A DNA stretch of 64,000 nt. It comes from Tremella fuciformis. Lineage: Eukaryota > Basidiomycota > Tremellomycetes > Tremellales > Tremellaceae. Below are positions 49,528 through 61,378 of this stretch, piece after piece. The notes under the pieces are model-generated. The model was not told the origin of the DNA and searched no databases. It was given only the letters and a program-made list of their open reading frames with translations. The position numbers and the translations under genes were made by a program. Positions within the stretch are counted from its first letter, which is position 1; every line of letters begins with the position of its first letter. Location: positions 1 through 64,000 of the forward strand of contig CP136499.1 in the NCBI GenBank assembly GCA_032768795.1. The letters run 5' to 3'.

Positions 49528-52141
49528 CACTCAACGCTCCATGGTCACAGCCTTTTACACGGCCTCCAGACGCGATTGAAGGGTCTATCGACGCGTAATC
49601 TGATGCACTGATTCGATTGGTGGTGGTTTGAAGGCTCTACAATGCATACGACGCGAGAAAGATGGAGAAGAAGATAAGTCAAGGTGGAGAGGTAAAAATT
49701 GCCACCGGAATTTACATGGTGGCGGGATCGGCTCGCCATAGAAATTCATACGAGTGCAGCTAGTGTCGTCGTTGATGCTGAGCTCTGAGGGGTCGTCGTC
49801 TCTCTCCCTCTGCCCTCTTCCCCAGCTAGAGGGAGGCTCCTGACTGGGTACCTGCCCCTCGTGCAATCGAGCTGCCAACAGGAACAGCGACGGTAGTACG
49901 GGCTGAGCACTTGTGCGATGGTCATTTTGTCGCTCGTCGTGGGACGCGATACTTGTCGGGGTTGGTAACACGCGCTGATTGTGGTCCAATAGCCTTGCCG
50001 CTGAATAGGTATGCGAGGTAGAATGCCACCTGATAACTGTATAATAGATACTTGAAAGAGGGGACCTGTTTCTCCTTCTAGCTGTATATGTAGAGTCATG
50101 AAGACTAGTTGGCTAATATGGAGAGTCAAAAGAGACAATTATGAGTGCGTTCGCAACTCACTAGCCCGTTGGAACTGTTGCCAATGGCCCTCGGCCTCCA
50201 AGAATGCCATAAATCAACCAGGGAGACACCAATGCTGTTGGGCGCGCCTGTGGTGCTAATGATACTTGTCACGACGTCCGCCTTCTCTGTCCTGGGCCCG
50301 TCGGGCACGCAAGTGAGCGGGGCACGAGGTCAGTTTGGAGAGTGACTCATCGAACTCGGCGAACAGGCGGGTCGCGGCGGCGGAACTCGGTGGGATCTTG
50401 GTGTCGCTGAGAGGGGTTCAGGCGACGGGAGGGAGCAGGGGGAGTACGTGTCTGCAGAGAGCAACAAAAGGGAAAAGACTACGCAACGTATCCTGCGCCC
50501 CTTCTTTTGAATACTCACTCGATCCCTTGCTGAGCTCGGCGAGTGGCCCTTGGCTGGAAAGCGCAGAGCCTTTGAAGATTGAGCGGTGTGAGCCTTAGGT
50601 AGCGGGTGTTGCTTTGGAGATGAGTGCAGCGTACACCGGAAGGGAGAGCATGTTGTTTAGGTCCCTTTGCTGTGAGAACGCTCGGCTTGGAGTAAGAGCA
50701 GTGGCACTACACTAGCAGTGGATAAGAAGATCCCCATCAATCGCGAGCATAAGAGGCTTGGCATGGAGCGATTGCGGCTTGAACGACTTACGGAAATGCC
50801 AGCAGACTCAAGTACAACCTGTCAGCCCATATCTGCACTGAAAACCGCTTCTTTATGGTCGGATAGCAGTACAGTTATGCTTTGCCCCCGCTCTCCGTCA
50901 AATTCGGCTTCACTGGGCATACCTCGAACGACAGCTTTCAAGGCTCCCGAAGCGACTCAGATTCTCGATCTTCTCTCTGGAGTAGGTCCCAAGTCCTTTG
51001 GCCGCCATCTGGAGCCGTCTCAAGAACACAAAGGGGAAACATGCCCAAGACGATGGGGCACGTCATTGAGCGAATGGGCTGCCCACGCACATTTTGAGGG
51101 GCAAACGAGATTCCCAGTCTGATGCGGGCTCTCAGTTTCTTTGACAACGATTGCGCCGACTCACTGTTCCATAAGCAATTGCGGTCACGCATGAGGGCCC
51201 ACCAGTCTATGGTTCGTCGTACACGATGCGGCACACGGGTGGTGTAATGGACTAGGTCATTACGGAGATGCCCGTAGTAGCCGACTACCTGTGAGAACTC
51301 TACATATACAGACTGAGAAGGAGTGGATACTCTCTTCGAAGAATGTACAGTATTATACATCTGTCATCTGGTAACTCATCCTGGCATATCCGTCGACTAG
51401 CAAGGCAGTCACTCACATACCAACTCGTGTTCACCGATCCCGACAGTGGCCATCGAGCCACATCCCTAAAGGTACCCGTCGCGACTTTTACATCATACCT
51501 GGTGTATGTCACGTACCGATCGTCGATGATCATTCAAGCTGTTGGAGCTTCATGACTCTGACGACGAGCGGTAAGGAGCTGCCTTCTCACTGGCAGTATG
51601 TGAGTAGGTGTCTTGTTTCCCTCTCGTGTGATTTCTTTGGCTCTAGCAGGTCTCGTGTCACGTCACTGTGTCCACCACGGGATCTTCAAAGAGTTCCCGA
51701 TACGCTATCTTCAGCTGGAGAGTGGCTCTCCCTTGCGGCAAGGTTCCCCCTCGACCTGGACTGCTTCGTTCTCCCCCGAGCTATCATCGTCGTGAACACT
51801 ATCTTCTTTCGCGGAAGTCATTGCGGCGGGGAGTTAATCAAGTAGCTTGGAGCATGAATGAGAAGACGATGGTCGTCGTGTGGGTGAGCTGAGAGCTGCA
51901 CAAAGTGGCATGCGGTGCCAGCGCCGTTGCCACTGCTACCCTGACTGAAGGCGACTGAGGGTGGAAAATTTCGGTGTGGCTAAGGTTGAGGCCGGTAGAT
52001 GCTGTGTGCAGAATCTGAAAGCTTCACCTGCTCTGAACCTCTGCGAGAGACGTGGAGCCGTTGCGCATATCGACAGAGCTTTGGAACTCGCTCTGAGTGG
52101 ACATGTGATGCATGGTTGGATTCACAGCGCTTTCCCGGGAA
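49528..52141. other. 2.6 kb without a confident gene
   Basis: Short frames on both strands. A minus-strand stretch at 50940-51533 has some protein-like segments (YYGHLRNDLVHYTTRVPHR; WYVSDCLASRR next to a GTGAGTGAC donor), and the latter recalls the splice site after GLY in the PD-(D/E)XK-like genes, but the match is too short to claim a relic. No repeat or LTR was found here. Confidence 0.3.
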
Positions 52142-55100
52142 TGTTACACAACGATGAGAGCTATGCATTCGTCCCTCTCTGCAGTTCTACATATATAAGA
52201 GCGGTCTCCTTGTCAAGCCATCTACATAAGGTTACTCATTCGGCCGAAAGAGGCAATTCTGACTTTATGAGGCGTCTCGGGGCCTATTGTTTAACACTCC
52301 CCCTCGAAGTCTGCAGGCTGCAGGTGGCCGCGACAGGTCTGGCGGTTGTGCCAAGGACCCACCGGGCATCCCCAAGCCTGCTGATCTTCGCTCCAGGATG
52401 ATATAGGCCCAAGATTGCACGTCGCGAGCGTTGCACGGTCCATAGGCCTGCCTCCTTCAGGCTGATGAGAAGGCGTCCGGCCGTTCTCCATCAATACCGA
52501 CCCAAAATCGATGATCTTGGTGTCTGCCGGTAGCCCTGATCCTCTTTGGGATCCTCTGGCTCCCCCTGCATGCATACAGTCTCTGATACCCCGTGCGCAT
52601 GCAGTAAAGCGTTGCCAATGAAGCTGAGTCGCGAGCTGACTATCGGCATTTCGGCGTTTTGACCCGACCTCGTGGTGTGGCAGACGAACCGGAGCGCGAC
52701 TGACTTTGTCATTCAACGTCTTCTCGCTACCGCCGATGCCTTCTAGATCGCTGAATGCCGCCGCTAGGTGGACGAGAGCGCGCTCCCCGCCGGCAGGCGG
52801 ACGCCCCAGACCCAGAGCTTCAAAATGGCGCGCGTGAGCGGCCGCCGGGAGCGACTTTGTGAGGATATCCGCCTTCTGGTCTGCAGAGCTGACGTATCGC
52901 AGGCTCACCTTGCCTGCGTCGACAAGTTCTCGGATCAAATGATGCTTTATGTCGATATGTTTGGTCCGCGAGTGAGTGGTTGGCTGTCCTGCAAGCCTGA
53001 TAGACCCCTGGTTGTCGCAGGAGAGCGGCGTTGGTGATCTCTGCTCGAGTCCTAGCTCACAGAGCAGATTCCTGAGCCAAACCGCTTCCTTGGCTGCTTC
53101 CGCGACAGCGATGTATTCGGCCTCGACAGTCGATGTTGAGACGGTAGTTTGCCTGCGAGACGACCAAGTGATCGCCGAACCCTTGAACTCCATCAACCAG
53201 CCTGTGGTTGACCGCCGAGTGTCCTTGCAACCCGCCCAGTCCGAATCTACCCAGCCCTGCAGCCCGTCGTCTTTCCCGCCGCCTAGCCTGAGCCCGACAG
53301 TCCGTGTGTGGGCTAGGTAGGTCAGGACGCCTTGTGCGAGGTCCCAATGCTGACGGGTAGGTGCTGCGAGTGCCCTGGAGAGGTACGAGGCCGCGAACAT
53401 GACGTCCGGACGCGTGCAGCCCGCTAGCCATAAGAGACACCCGACAAGCTCTTGATAAGGCGTTAGGGAGGCTAGATCGTCCTCTACCTTCATCTTGGTG
53501 TCCTGCGGCAGCGGTGTCGATCGTGAGCGTTTACTCGTGTGCTCTGGGAAGCGCTCGAGCACCCTGTCGACGTATGCGGGCTGACTCAGCCAGACCGTCC
53601 GCCTAGCCTTGTCCTGCGATACCTTCATCCCGAGCACGGTGCCGACGTTGCCTATGACCGTAATCGTCCACTCAGCCTTGAGAGCGGTCCACAGGGCGTC
53701 TATCTCCCCCTGCGACGATGCGGCAATCACGATGTCGTCGACATAGACCAAAACAAGCACGATTTGGCCTTGCCCTTTGGACTGTCGGACATACAGTCCC
53801 CAGTCGCCGTTCGTCCTCTGGAAGCCCTGTCGACGTAAGACTCGTCCTAGCTCTTCCCACCAGTTCCTTGCTGACTGCTTTAGGCCGTACAGGCTCTTCA
53901 AGAGCAGCAGAGCGTCGCAGCCCTGCCTCCGCCGCATCCCGTCGGGGTAACGGATGTAGACTTCGGTATCAATAGGGCTGTTCAAGTAGGCACCCTCGAC
54001 ATCGGCCTGCGCGACGATCATGCGGTCGGCTGCGGCGATCGCCAGCAACAGTCTCAGAGACCCAAGGCGGCCTACAGGCGCAAACGTCTCTTCAAAATCG
54101 ATACCCGGCACCTGCGAGAAGCCCTGTGCGACGAGCCGCGCCTTGTGTTTGACGACGTTGCCGTCCGCGTCGGTCTTGACCTTGAATACCCATCGCGAAC
54201 CGACAGCCTTGCGGTCTGCAGGAAGCTTCACCTCGCGCCAGGTCCCCTTACTCTCGATGTTCGAGATCTCCTTTTCCATGGCGGCAATCCACTCTTCCCT
54301 GTCGTCGCCCGCCATCGCCTCTGCTAGGCTCCTGGGATCCACAGGCATTACGGGGCCGTCGGCGGCATTGGCGGACAGAAAGGCAAACGGGCTGTGCAGC
54401 CGTTCTGCGATCGCACCGAATTTTGGAGGCGGTCTTTTGTCGCGGACGGGCCGTCCGACGGTAGTGGTAGCCACAGGAGGTGCCGGTGGTGTCGCCGAGA
54501 CGGGAACATAGGTCCAGCGGTCGGCAACAGGGATCCTGGGACGATTGGTGGCCACTGGCAGTCGGGACGGACGGGGGATCCGAGGCTGCTCGGGTGTGTT
54601 GGAAATGACCGGTGCGGGATCGTTGATTGTGAGCTCTTCTTCCGATGCATCCACCCCAGCGACATTTTTCTGGGCTTGCCCGGAGTCCTGCTGATCCTCA
54701 GATGCCTTCGGATCGTCTCTATCATCACTCCTGCCCGAATGACTGGCGATCTTGCCTCCCATCGATCCAATAGGTATGAGCTGTGCTTGGTCGCTTTGGG
54801 TCACGTGACCGAAATCGGCTTCATCGTCCTTCGACATCTCGAGCACTTTGACGTCTCTTCGATGGGCAATCTCACCCGTGGCGTCGAGCTGCACGGTCCA
54901 GCCGCTCTGGGTCTCACTCTGACCGAGTATCCGACACGCCTCGCCGCGCTCTTGCGTGAAAGACGCCTTACGGCGGATCTGAGACGGGATCTGCGCATGA
55001 CATCTCTGCCCGAATCGTAGGATGGAACCTAGGCCTCTCTCACGCCCTGTGAGTGCGCTCCAAGCCGATAAGCCCGTCCTGGCTGACTCAGACAGCTTCA

Positions 55101-57808
55101 TGATGATCACCGCTGCGTATCGAGCCGCGAACGACCAGTAGGAGTGAGGCAAACGGCTATCGGCTAGCATTGCGGCTGTCATGTCTTTGATGGTGCGTAT
55201 CGTTCGTTCAGCCGCCCCGTTGAGCTCGGGCGTGTACCTAGGCGTCATGTAATGCTGAATACCGGCTGACTGATAGAAAGCGCGGGCTTCCAAGCTGTCG
55301 AACTCGCCTCCGCCGTCACTGCGAATGACTCGGACGCGATCTCCGAGCTGCCGCTCGATCTTGGCTACAAACTGCTGCAGGGCGTTAAACGCCTCTGACT
55401 TCCGGCCTATCGGGACCACGCCAAGGATCTTGCTTGAGCGCTCGATAGCTACGAGCATGTTCTCGCATCCGTCAACGGATGTCTCGAACGGTCCGGTAAT
55501 GTCAACATCAACGCCGACACCGTCGCCGCCGCCTCTGAGCAGCGGAGCGTCACCCGCCTTGGGCGGCCTGGTAATTTTGGTGCGGGTGCACACCTCGCAT
55601 GCAGCGGTGACGAACGGATCGTCCTTATAGGCGCGCCAGGGCTCGGTAAGTAGGTCTTTCCTACCCAGCTCTTTGAGCCGCTCAACGCCTATATGACCTA
55701 GACGCTGATGCTCAGCCTCGAGCGGTGATCTAGCGTCGACAGCGGTGGCAAGCAAGATCGTGGGGTGCGTCCTGCCAAGTCGCACGGTCCAAAGCGAGCC
55801 TTTCTTTCGCAGAGCTAGCCTTTCCTGCCGTCGCTCGAGCGTCCCGCCGTCCCCTTTCAAATCGGCCCGCCAGCCCCACCGAAGCAGCCTCGAGAGCGAG
55901 CAGAGGCTGACCCGAGCCGTCGGGACATGATAGACGTCTCGAAGCGTGAGGCGTTGCCCGGACGACAGAACGAGATCTACCTCGCCCACCTCGATAGCCT
56001 GGATTGTGCCGGTGTCGCTGGCTAGCCCAAAGACTCGAGGCGTGTCAAGACGGCGGACACGCTTTAGGATTGACCGGTGCGGGGTCAAATGATCGGTGGC
56101 CCCGCTATCTAGGACCCAGACGGGCTCGACGGCCTCCGACTCGACCTGCAGGGTGTCTGCGGTGAACAGAGCGTCATTACCAGCCTCTGCAGACTCGTCC
56201 TCAAACCACGGGTCGTCGAGCTGGTCGGGAAAGACGATGCGATCGTCGCTATCGTCGTCGAGCTCGGCCCATTCGGTAGCGGCAACGGTGAGACCTGCCC
56301 ATGGATCCATGTCAACTTCCAGGGCTGCAGCGAGCAGTCCGGAGTCGGCCTTAGGCGGGATCGTGATCCTCTTATCGGCGGCGGTGACGTCCTGGCGTTC
56401 TTGGACGCCCTTGCGTTCGCCGCGGCCACCTCTCTGTCGAGCAGAACGACCGCCACGGCCCTGCAGGCCGCCGCGCTGCAGTTCTGCAGCCTTCTTGCGG
56501 CAATCACGCTCCCAATGACCTTTCTTGCCGCAATGTCGACATTCGTCATTGGTCTTGTCTCTCTCGAAGCGCGGGCGACGCTCGACAGCCATCGCGAGCG
56601 GTTTGCCGCCATTACCTTGCCGTTGAGGCGGCCTAGCCCGTCGTCGCGCGATCTCGGTCGTGTATTTCGAGAGCACGACGGCCCAGGACTGCTTGTCCTT
56701 GGCGATGGGGGCCAATTCAGCCCTCACGATGTTGAAGGCGGGGTCAAGGATCGTGGCGAGGAACCTCTGAGCGCGCTCGGTGTCGCTCAGGACGATCCCG
56801 ACGCGCTTGCCGTCCGAAATCGCCTTGGAGAACGTCTCGACATGAGCGCTCATCTCGTCTGCGGAGGCGTCCCCTCGAAGATCGAGCGTCCACAGGCGGG
56901 CGTGCACGATCCTCTGATTCTCAAGCAGATCGGCCTCGTGCATCCTGTCGCAATACTTCCACATGTCGACTGCAGCGAGCAGGTCTTCAATGTCGAGCCG
57001 AACGGCCTCCGAAACCGTCCCCTTCAACATCGCCTGTGCCCTGCTCTCTCGGGCTTGCCACCTCTCCCAGTCTTTCTTATCCTCGCTGCTGAGCCCGCCA
57101 GCCTCGGATCCCGCCGGCATGACAGACCCGGCTCGAGTGCGGCGCTCGGTGGCTGCAACGCGCCCTGGCTCAAGATCGAGGCCCAAGGCTGCATTCCAGC
57201 AGTCTCCGAGCTGCAGGGCGACTTCTACGGCCGCCCGCCATGGGGCGTATGACGAGGGATCGTGCGAGAGCTTTGGGATCGCGTCGATGTTGACTCTTGT
57301 AGCAGACATCGCGATAAAGGTAGGTAAAGGCGGTCTGTGCACACGCGGGGGTGCTGATTTTGATAGATATGACGGCACGGTGTGCGTCAGCGGAACGATA
57401 CCTCACAGGGGACGACTTTCGCGATAGAGCGCCTGTTACTAGGCCCGACGCTCTCCCTGTGTGCTTACGAGGTGTTCTCGTTCTTCCTCTAGCCTTCTCT
57501 GACGGCTAGGAACTTCCTCGAGCGTCCGCGGCGATGTAGACGGCGACGGCTCGGTTTGTGGCGGTGTCTAGAGCGTCTGCGGCGACGGCGACGGCTCGAT
57601 AGACAGCCCGTATGCTCTCTGTAGTCTCGGGCTGAGACTTGGGACTTTTAATCTGTTACACAACGATGAGAGCTATGCATTCGTCCCTCTCTGCAGTTCT
57701 ACATATATAAGAGCGGTCTCCTTGTCAAGCCATCTACATAAGGTTACTCATTCGGCCGAAAGAGGCAATTCTGACTTTATGAGGCGTCTCGGGGCCTATT
57801 GTTTAACA
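52142..57808 (-). mobile_element. Copia-2: complete Ty1/copia element (5667 bp)
   Basis: LTRs of 155 bp (52142-52296 and 57654-57808) appear identical and have canonical TGTTACA...TTTAACA ends. The target duplication is GGGAA (52137-52141 and 57809-57813). Each LTR has an ACATATATAAG promoter core. A purine-rich tract on the minus strand (GAGGGGGAG) ends directly at the 3' LTR. Identical LTRs and an open polyprotein frame indicate a recent insertion. Confidence 0.97.
52291..57309 (-). CDS. Copia-2 Gag-Pol polyprotein (1672 aa from the first ATG)
   Basis: The ATG at 57309 (MSATRVNIDAIPKLS) is chosen; the frame extends further only from a GTG. In order: Gag; zinc knuckle CRHCGKKGHWERDC near 260; protease WVLDSGATDHLTPHRS; GAG-pre-integrase (EHQRLGH, CEVCTRTK); integrase core with DVDITGPF, IRSDGGGEF and ELNGAAERTIR; reverse transcriptase with GSRWVFKVKTDADGNV, ARLVAQGFSQ, LVYVDDIVIAAS; RNase H from GWVDSDWAGCKDTRRSTTGW with STSTVEAEYIAVAEAAKEAV and CDNQGSIRL, ending KADILTKSLP. 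All expected catalytic motifs are present. About 170 residues follow the usual end of RNase H, rich in Arg/Gly/Pro and running into the polypurine tract and 5 bases of LTR, so the C-terminal tail may be a read-through of the 3' region. Confidence 0.95.
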   Translation of the reverse strand: MSATRVNIDAIPKLSHDPSSYAPWRAAVEVALQLGDCWNAALGLDLEPGRVAATERRTRAGSVMPAGSEAGGLSSEDKKDWERWQARESRAQAMLKGTVSEAVRLDIEDLLAAVDMWKYCDRMHEADLLENQRIVHARLWTLDLRGDASADEMSAHVETFSKAISDGKRVGIVLSDTERAQRFLATILDPAFNIVRAELAPIAKDKQSWAVVLSKYTTEIARRRARPPQRQGNGGKPLAMAVERRPRFERDKTNDECRHCGKKGHWERDCRKKAAELQRGGLQGRGGRSARQRGGRGERKGVQERQDVTAADKRITIPPKADSGLLAAALEVDMDPWAGLTVAATEWAELDDDSDDRIVFPDQLDDPWFEDESAEAGNDALFTADTLQVESEAVEPVWVLDSGATDHLTPHRSILKRVRRLDTPRVFGLASDTGTIQAIEVGEVDLVLSSGQRLTLRDVYHVPTARVSLCSLSRLLRWGWRADLKGDGGTLERRQERLALRKKGSLWTVRLGRTHPTILLATAVDARSPLEAEHQRLGHIGVERLKELGRKDLLTEPWRAYKDDPFVTAACEVCTRTKITRPPKAGDAPLLRGGGDGVGVDVDITGPFETSVDGCENMLVAIERSSKILGVVPIGRKSEAFNALQQFVAKIERQLGDRVRVIRSDGGGEFDSLEARAFYQSAGIQHYMTPRYTPELNGAAERTIRTIKDMTAAMLADSRLPHSYWSFAARYAAVIIMKLSESARTGLSAWSALTGRERGLGSILRFGQRCHAQIPSQIRRKASFTQERGEACRILGQSETQSGWTVQLDATGEIAHRRDVKVLEMSKDDEADFGHVTQSDQAQLIPIGSMGGKIASHSGRSDDRDDPKASEDQQDSGQAQKNVAGVDASEEELTINDPAPVISNTPEQPRIPRPSRLPVATNRPRIPVADRWTYVPVSATPPAPPVATTTVGRPVRDKRPPPKFGAIAERLHSPFAFLSANAADGPVMPVDPRSLAEAMAGDDREEWIAAMEKEISNIESKGTWREVKLPADRKAVGSRWVFKVKTDADGNVVKHKARLVAQGFSQVPGIDFEETFAPVGRLGSLRLLLAIAAADRMIVAQADVEGAYLNSPIDTEVYIRYPDGMRRRQGCDALLLLKSLYGLKQSARNWWEELGRVLRRQGFQRTNGDWGLYVRQSKGQGQIVLVLVYVDDIVIAASSQGEIDALWTALKAEWTITVIGNVGTVLGMKVSQDKARRTVWLSQPAYVDRVLERFPEHTSKRSRSTPLPQDTKMKVEDDLASLTPYQELVGCLLWLAGCTRPDVMFAASYLSRALAAPTRQHWDLAQGVLTYLAHTRTVGLRLGGGKDDGLQGWVDSDWAGCKDTRRSTTGWLMEFKGSAITWSSRRQTTVSTSTVEAEYIAVAEAAKEAVWLRNLLCELGLEQRSPTPLSCDNQGSIRLAGQPTTHSRTKHIDIKHHLIRELVDAGKVSLRYVSSADQKADILTKSLPAAAHARHFEALGLGRPPAGGERALVHLAAAFSDLEGIGGSEKTLNDKVSRAPVRLPHHEVGSKRRNADSQLATQLHWQRFTACARGIRDCMHAGGARGSQRGSGLPADTKIIDFGSVLMENGRTPSHQPEGGRPMDRATLATCNLGPISSWSEDQQAWGCPVGPWHNRQTCRGHLQPADFEGEC

Positions 57809-59780
57809 GGGAAGTCATGTAACCTGAGATGCAGAGAGAGCATCAAGTTGAGCGCTTGACAGTCTCCTTCCGACACGTAGACCCGAATGCGTCCTTCGAT
57901 TTGGGCGGTTAGGCCTTCTTCGGACCGGTCGCTTCGATCGGTTTTGTCGACACTGAGGTCGGGTCAGCGGCACCCCTAAGGTCCTTCTGGGAGAATGCAA
58001 TCTTTCATGAACAGCAAGCGCGTCCGAGGTTACCCTACGATGCGCCGCACATCACACTGGCTACTGAGCTTGGTCGTGGATTGACGTTGGCCATCTACGC
58101 CGCGACAATAGCGGCGACAGGTTGCCTCGGCATCGACAGCCATAACAATGGCGATGACATTGACAACAAGAAGTACAAAGACGGCACTCGTCGCGCGCGT
58201 CACGCTATTCGGGCGTTTCCCGAGCAATACGGACATTGACGGCGCGGCTGCCCCTGAACTGTCCCGCGAGCTTGTGCGCGTGGATGTGGTGCGCGAGGTG
58301 GGCATTTATGACGTATTGACGCGAGCCGGGCTGGCGGGAGGATGGGAAGGGAGCAGGGAGCAGGGATCATGTCTAATGCGGGACGCCGTGTGTCTCAGGT
58401 TGACTTGCTTTCTTGACGACAGAGGTGAGTTGCCTCGCACTAGCGCGGCGTGAGCTCTACCTGGATGCGGCTGCTGGAGCAGTAAGGGCTGACCGCAGAC
58501 TCGCGTTTGTTGAGACGGACCGCCTCTTCATGCAACGGGCATCTTAAAGGGAAACCCGCCAGCGCGGTACTGGTGCATTTCGTCGGACCAGACCGTTCAG
58601 TTCGTCGACTTTGGTCTCGCCGTGTCAAAAGAAGAGCATTCTGCCCACACTTTGTCGCTTTCAAATCCGGCTCTTGGGGTGGAGTCACAAGACGAGGACG
58701 TCAAGTTGGCGGCAGCAACACTCAACGAGATGTTCGAGGTGTGCGCCATCCTGGGCTCCGAGCGTGTGCACCCGGCGGGCCCCCTCGGAGAGGGCTGATC
58801 GATGCACTGACACGACTATACATGAATACACTGCTTCCCTTCCACATCGATCTTACACTCATGCATGTGATGTCGATTTAGGGTTAATCCGACCTAACTT
58901 GACCTGACTGGGGCACTAGTCCTGTCAGAAAGAGAGACAGAGTTCACGTGTGAGCCAACACAGATTCCGTCGCTCGTCCTCTTTTCAGAACCAAAGTCTC
59001 GTAGGTGATTCATATTGCCTCGCCCGCAGTTATCCATATGAAGGGCAGGATGGGTGTCATGTACCGTACGGCATGTGACGATCGGCAGTACAACTGGTCC
59101 GGCTCCAACATGGGATGAAAGAAAGGCGTGCCATACATTTCTGGATGGCCGGGCTGCCAGCTGTAGCCTAGGCATCGCCGAAAAGATTGAACGCGCGCGA
59201 TGGGAGGCGAGTACACAAGTCCAGCTTTTACGCCTTGCACCATGCGCAAGGCATGCTCAGTGTTTTCGACACCCAATCCACCCACTAAATCTCCATAAAT
59301 CCAAGATCCCGAGCGAGATGCGAGACGTTCAGCGGTCTTGTAGTACGAGATTGCGAAAGAATTAAAACCTGTTTGTCCGCGAGCGAGTTGAGCATTGGAT
59401 GGACCGCGAGACTCGACAACCCGAGCACGGTAACCAGAACGAAGCTTGGATCAAGGCAATGCGAGCGAGCCTCCGGCAGATTCGCTGATGATTGAGAGCG
59501 ACATTGGCATGTGCTATTTGGCCCGTGAGGAGGGGAAAAGGGAGGGCTCACTGGCTGCCCATCCACACCCGGGCGATGCCATATCGCTCAAAACACACTC
59601 CTACTGCATGCGCAAGGCTGATCTGCAGCGGGATGGGATGCAAGGTACTTATGCACCGGTTCTGTTGCAGAGAAGACTTCAAAGCTGCGTAGAGGCTTAC
59701 TCGTAGAGCTACTCGATGGCTCTACGAGTATACATGATCATGACGCCGAGAGGACCCGCGGGCGGTCCTACTCTCCTCGA
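57809..59780. other. 2 kb right of copia-2 without a recognised gene
   Basis: Several frames of 80-125 aa (for example 58507-58881 on +, 58030-58305 on -). None has a recognisable domain and no clear exon chain was found. No repeats or LTRs. Confidence 0.35.
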
Positions 59781-59958
59781 TGTTGAACAATAAGCACCGT
59801 GAACGCCTCATAGGGTCAGAATTGCCTCTTTTTGGGCAGGATGCGGAGGAGAACAATAGGACGACGGCGATGCTGCTGCGCACAGGCCGTCTGACTGCTT
59901 GATATATATATACATTCGGCCCCAAGAGGGCGATGCATACCACGCTCAATTTGTAACA
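59781..59958 (-). mobile_element. Diverged solo LTR related to copia-2 (178 bp)
   Basis: TGTTGAACAATAAGC (59781) to CAATTTGTAACA (59958). In reverse it matches the copia-2 LTR at both ends and at AAAGAGGCAATTCTGAC and the TATATATA core, with many differences. Flanks CTCGA and CTCTA look like a target duplication with one change. Confidence 0.8.
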
Positions 59959-61378
59959 CTCTACGCCGCCATCACTTCTGCCGTCGAGTTCGACGCCGCC
60001 CTCGCACCTCTCGGATGCCCTTCGGACGTTCTTCTCGACGCTGTCCACCCCACTCCTTCTCCTAGACATAAGCCCGCGAAGTATTGTCGCCAGCGGAAGA
60101 CCTGCCCCAATACCCGATCTTTCGGCCCTAGCCCGCCCCGAGTACACCCATGTTCAAACCCAGCCTGCCCATCAACCTCATTTCCCGGCAGGTGCATCGC
60201 CGCGCTCTCACGTCATGCCCTTGTACCGTGCTATCCCACACAAACAGCACGTCTGTTCCCAGTCTGACCTGCTCTGGGCAGTCAGTCACATGGTTAGTGT
60301 TGTCGATATCTCAGTGTTGGTTGTGGACTGACATCGAGATGGACGGACTTTGTCGCTCCCACATCCCCGTTTATCGAGCCCCTTAAACCCTTCCCATCTT
60401 CCGCACAATCCCTTCTGTGTCGAACAGACATATCGTCACAGACGGCAGAGACCTGTCTCAATTTTCCGACTCCGTCGCCGCCGCCTCTGACGACCACCCG
60501 AGACATCGGTAATCATCTCCCGTTCCCCTCGTGAGGCGGCTTCAGTCGGGGAAAGACCCGACGCGTCAAGAACATCTCGGAAAGCTGTCATCACGAGCAT
60601 CAAGCGGCAGAGATCTCAGCGAGATGGGCTCCCAAGTGTTGCACGACTATTTGAATATACCCACGGATGGCAGCACCAATGGGCAGGCAATTATCCCCTC
60701 CTGATTCGCATGACGACGAGCTGATCTTCGAGGCATTGTGAGACTGTTCGCCCATACCTCTCTCCCGTCACCCGCCCGTCGACGTATGTCTCCATCCCTA
60801 CAGCGCCTGTCTCAACAGTGTCCGGCACCCCGCCAAAGCCGATGGCTTCGCCATCAATAGAGATTGATTCAGCTATCAGAAGACTGGCTGCATCAAGAAG
60901 CGTCATGGTGTTCATCCAGGACAGGCTGGACCCGTAGGAAGGGCCACCCGGAGTAGGAAGAACGGGGCTGTCATCGGGCAACAGCGTGGTCCCTTCCATG
61001 TCATGGCGGGGCGAATATGTCGGGCAGTGCCTGAGAGGATGACCGCTGAATCGACAGCGAGGCCCTATGCATAAATCCTGGCAGCATGCCTATCGATCCT
61101 CCATACGAAGGCATCCGAAACCCGGAAGCCCCTTCGTCCGCCTCACACCCCAAGCACAGGGCCGAGCAAGGTGAATGATACAGGCAGAGGTTGCCGATGA
61201 ACTCTCTTCGCAAATAGCTTGTCGCAACATGTGTCGCCATTGAAGCTGCTGAGCGCGACGGGGCGGTCACACCGTATTGAGGTATCATTTCTCGCCTTGA
61301 GCTTGGTGGGTCATCTTCCTGCCGGTCCCGAAATGAGGCTGGTATGGCTGATGGAGCTGGAAACTGTCATCCCTAAAT
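59959..61378. other. 1.4 kb without a confident gene
   Basis: A plus-strand frame follows the LTR (EFDAALAPLGCPSDVLLDAV), and minus-strand frames at 60691-60999 and 61001-61288 are nearly adjacent and could be exons of one gene (SMDGEAIGF-type Gly/Val-rich sequence). No family recognised. Confidence 0.3.

Noticed and set aside
51300..51533. Third PD-(D/E)XK-like relic on the minus strand
   Set aside because: Only WYVSDC next to a splice-like GTGAGTGAC matches the other two genes; no ExK or PD motif was found nearby.
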